Under the pieces are notes generated by a model. The model had not been told where the DNA came from. It made no database searches and was given only the letters and a program-made list of their open reading frames with translations. Positions 61,741-64,000 of a stretch of DNA of 64,000 nt are shown here, piece by piece; position 1 is the first letter of the stretch; the number at the start of each line of letters is the position of its first letter. Both the position numbers and the translations under genes were made by a program. Origin of the DNA: Crossaster papposus (taxonomy: Eukaryota; Echinodermata; Asteroidea; Velatida; Solasteridae). Location: assembly GCA_037893245.1 (NCBI GenBank), contig JBAIAA010000020.1:1302001-1366000 (forward strand), in the 5' to 3' direction.

Positions 61741-64000
61741 TTACTCTACAGTATCTTGGTAACGAAGGGGGACTCGTCTATTACGTATCGGATTGCGCCT
61801 TGGCAGTCCTCCCTCCCCGTTTCCTAAATCTGACTCGGGCTCCATCGCTTGAGCCTCATGTATAATACTCGGCAGTGCCTCCTCTGGGCACGGCCGTTCA
61901 ACCGAAATCTCAACATTCTCTTGCGGCTCACTAACCACTTTTGCTGCAGTTTCTATAACTGCCGGAGCCTCTTCGGTCGGGCTCTGTCCCTTTTTGTACT
62001 CCCAGGGTACAATGGAATCACCCACGTATGGTTTCAGCCGATCGCTGTGTACCACGCGAGGCTTGCTACCTGGCCGCAACTGAATGCGGAATGTCACCTC
62101 TGACAAACGACTGACAATTAGCCATGGCCCCTCCCACCTAAGCACCAACTTGGGGGACACGCCCTTTTTCCTCGCTGGATTGAAGAGCCAAACAAACTGA
62201 CCCTCCTTAAACCCTCTATGAGCCGCCCGGCGGTCATAGTTCCGCTTCTGTCTTTGGGCATTCTTTCCGAGACGCTCTTGAGCCCTCTGGTGAGCAGCCT
62301 GCATATTCTTGCGCAGGTTCTCGGCAAAATCTAGCCCAATGTCACCAACTTCGACTCCTTCACACTCTGTCACCAAATCAATAGGCAAACTCACTTCTCT
62401 GCCTAGCATCATCATATTCGGTGACTCACCCGTAGAATCTTGGGGAGTGCACCGGTATGCGAATGTGGCATACGGGAGGACCTCGTCCCAGTCCCGTTGC
62501 CGTCTCTTTGGATCAATCAACACTGAAACGATGTTCACAAGCGTTTTGTTAAAACGCTCGACTAACCCGTCAGATTTCGGGTTGTAGGCGGTGGTACGGG
62601 TTTTAGTGATGCCTAACAACCGACACACCTCGGCAAAAACCTCAGACTCAAAGTTAGTGCCTTGGTCCGAGTGCAGTTCCTGAGGAACCCCGAACCTGCA
62701 AACAAACTCGTTAACCAACTTAAGGGCTACTGTAGTGGCAGTGGCATCCGGAATCGGATATGCCTCCATCCATTTTGTACAGTAGTCAGCGACTACTAGG
62801 ACCCACCGATTTCCACTTTCGCTCTTGGGGAGTGGCCCGAGCAAATCTATAGCCACCCTTTCCATGGGCACACCAACCCTGTACTGCTGCAAGGGTGCTC
62901 TACCCTTCTTGGCTGGCGACTTCCGCCTAGCACAAAGCTCACATCTACGAATGAAGGATCTGATATCAGCCGCCATACCCGGCCAATAGTACCTTAGCCT
63001 CACCTTGGCTTCAGTCTTCCTGACGCCAAGGTGGCCGCTAAGCTGCCCTCCATGCAACTCTTCCAAAATTTCCCCCCGATGGTCTACGGGCAGCACCAAC
63101 CGCCATCTCACCACCTTCCCCTCATCGGACTCCCATCTCCGATAGAGAAGTTCATTTTTCAGAACCAACTGGTCCCACAAAGACCAGAGTGTCTTACTAG
63201 CTGACTGGGTATGAGACACCTCAAACCAAGCTGGACGGCTCTCACTACTCTCCTTGGTTAGGATGACCCAACCCATAGACTTGTCGGCCAACTGGGCCCT
63301 CCTTAAGTCTTCATTCGACAAAGTCGGCTGAGCCACTATGCCCCTAGCCAAAGATTCATCCGGCTTGGTCTGGCTCCCAGAATCTTCACTGACCTCGGTA
63401 TTCTCAGCAGCAGCCTCACTTAGGCCACACTGCCTACAGGACTGTCGAGACAGCCCGTCAGCATTGCCGTGCTTCTTGCCCGGTCTATGCTGAATCTCAA
63501 CGTCGTACTCAGAAATAATCTGAATCCATCTTGCCACTTGACCTTCGGGGTTCTTGAAGTTGAGCAACCACCGAAGTGCGGCATGGTCTGTCCTCAACGT
63601 AACTTTCCGGCCGTATAAATACTGCCTGAAGTTCTTGAGATACACAACAACTGCCAACAACTCTTGCCGCGTCACGCAATAATTACGTTCAGCCCTGCTA
63701 AGCTTACGGCTAGCGTAAGCCAGAACCCTCTCTTCTCCATCTTGGACTTGGGACAAAACCCCACCTATGCCGTCTCCACTGGCATCTGTGTCCAAGAGAA
63801 AATCACTTTCCGGGATTGGATAGGACAATATCGGGGCAGACAGGAGCTTAGCCTTAAGCTCATCAAATGCCGCCTGGCATGCCTCGCTCCAAACAAACTC
63901 CCTAGCCTTCTCTGTTAGGGCGTAGAGCGGACTCGCAATCTCTGCGAAACCCTTGATATACTTCCTATAATAGGATGCGAGGCCCACAAAACTTCTCACA
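61741..64000 (-). CDS. Pol of the zinc-finger gypsy element: RT thumb, RNase H, integrase (partial at window edge)
   Basis: At least 752 codons without a stop. Starts (at the edge) in the RT connection with FVGLASYYRKYIKGFAEIAS. RNase H: FLLDTDASGDGIGGVL, the E in RQELLAVV and the D in LRTDHAALRWLL; tether GNADGLSR. Integrase: HHCC zinc domain (HGGQLSGHLG, CELCARRK), first D in VAIDLLGPL, second in LHSDQGTNFES, E in SDGLVERFNKTLV, all present. GPY/F-type C-terminal domain: FVWLFNPARKKGVSPKLVLR and WEGPWLIVSRLSEV, then a glutamate-rich tail ending in RRNPIRNRRVPLRYQDTVE. All catalytic residues in view are conserved. Gag, protease and the RT active site lie beyond the window. Confidence 0.9.
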   Translation of the reverse strand, partial: VRSFVGLASYYRKYIKGFAEIASPLYALTEKAREFVWSEACQAAFDELKAKLLSAPILSYPIPESDFLLDTDASGDGIGGVLSQVQDGEERVLAYASRKLSRAERNYCVTRQELLAVVVYLKNFRQYLYGRKVTLRTDHAALRWLLNFKNPEGQVARWIQIISEYDVEIQHRPGKKHGNADGLSRQSCRQCGLSEAAAENTEVSEDSGSQTKPDESLARGIVAQPTLSNEDLRRAQLADKSMGWVILTKESSESRPAWFEVSHTQSASKTLWSLWDQLVLKNELLYRRWESDEGKVVRWRLVLPVDHRGEILEELHGGQLSGHLGVRKTEAKVRLRYYWPGMAADIRSFIRRCELCARRKSPAKKGRAPLQQYRVGVPMERVAIDLLGPLPKSESGNRWVLVVADYCTKWMEAYPIPDATATTVALKLVNEFVCRFGVPQELHSDQGTNFESEVFAEVCRLLGITKTRTTAYNPKSDGLVERFNKTLVNIVSVLIDPKRRQRDWDEVLPYATFAYRCTPQDSTGESPNMMMLGREVSLPIDLVTECEGVEVGDIGLDFAENLRKNMQAAHQRAQERLGKNAQRQKRNYDRRAAHRGFKEGQFVWLFNPARKKGVSPKLVLRWEGPWLIVSRLSEVTFRIQLRPGSKPRVVHSDRLKPYVGDSIVPWEYKKGQSPTEEAPAVIETAAKVVSEPQENVEISVERPCPEEALPSIIHEAQAMEPESDLGNGEGGLPRRNPIRNRRVPLRYQDTVE

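Larger units (their letters stand above)
59813..64000 (-). mobile_element. Ty3/gypsy element with zinc-finger third ORF, 5' part outside the window
   Basis: Minus-strand pol runs off the right edge without a lesion, followed by a C2H2 zinc-finger ORF and a candidate LTR. Only one LTR is inside the window, so its limits cannot be checked against a second copy. The absence of stops or frameshifts over 2.26 kb of pol suggests a recent, possibly still active copy. Confidence 0.75.

Overview
This window is eukaryotic nuclear DNA, most likely from a marine invertebrate (my guess is an invertebrate deuterostome such as an amphioxus, echinoderm or hemichordate; the sequence does not prove it). The reasons are CpG-rich non-coding DNA, ACATGT-type microsatellites, GT-AG introns, Kolobok-like, hAT-like and TTAA-type DNA transposons, Ty3/gypsy elements with metazoan tRNA primer sites, and a multi-exon gene of extracellular 'CPxGxYC' cysteine repeats. 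Nothing here is bacterial and there are no operons.

Layout. 1-12.3 kb holds no host gene, only transposon relics: a Kolobok-like element with a dead THAP domain (633-1739), a 1.46-kb TIR element (2716-4174), a 34-bp tandem array and MITEs. 12.3-23.4 kb is a four-level nest: a foldback element (12301-23385) holds a second Kolobok-like copy (12882-22718), which holds a Mag-like Ty3/gypsy element (13697-22532, 131-bp LTRs, tRNA-Ser primer site), which holds a pol-less LTR element (17676-21605, 288-bp LTRs that read as identical, tRNA-Leu-like primer site) coding a Gag with zinc fingers.

24-55.2 kb is one minus-strand host gene, or what is left of it. Six exons of cysteine-repeat protein (54936-55219, 54139-54355, 42519-42697, 40620-41153, 25427-25642, 23968-24101) are separated by introns filled with mobile DNA. 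An 11.3-kb gypsy element with a PNMA-like Gag (42804-54099) sits in an intron that was about 140 bp long.

26.25-39.85 kb, between two of these exons, is the most unusual part: a decayed Polinton/Maverick-like endogenous virus. It carries a protein-primed family B DNA polymerase, an integrase that has lost most of its catalytic core, a 5'-truncated FtsK/HerA-type packaging ATPase and about eight further ORFs, several with membrane segments. I recognise these ORFs as recurrent companions of such elements but cannot give them functions. Genes face each other across hairpins with A/T flanks, and four starts share a TTTAGTT...AATG upstream pattern. I found no terminal inverted repeats, no double-jelly-roll capsid protein and no adenain-type protease.

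55.2-64 kb: non-coding DNA, a head-to-head inverted duplication of an unrecognised repeat protein (57.1-59.36 kb), and the 3' part of a third gypsy element with an uninterrupted pol ORF running off the window and a C2H2 zinc-finger ORF behind it. This element and the nested pol-less one both place paired fingers behind a strong splice acceptor.

Coordinates of exons, LTRs, target duplications and stops were read by eye from the bases. Family assignments rest on motif recognition and were not tested by any search.
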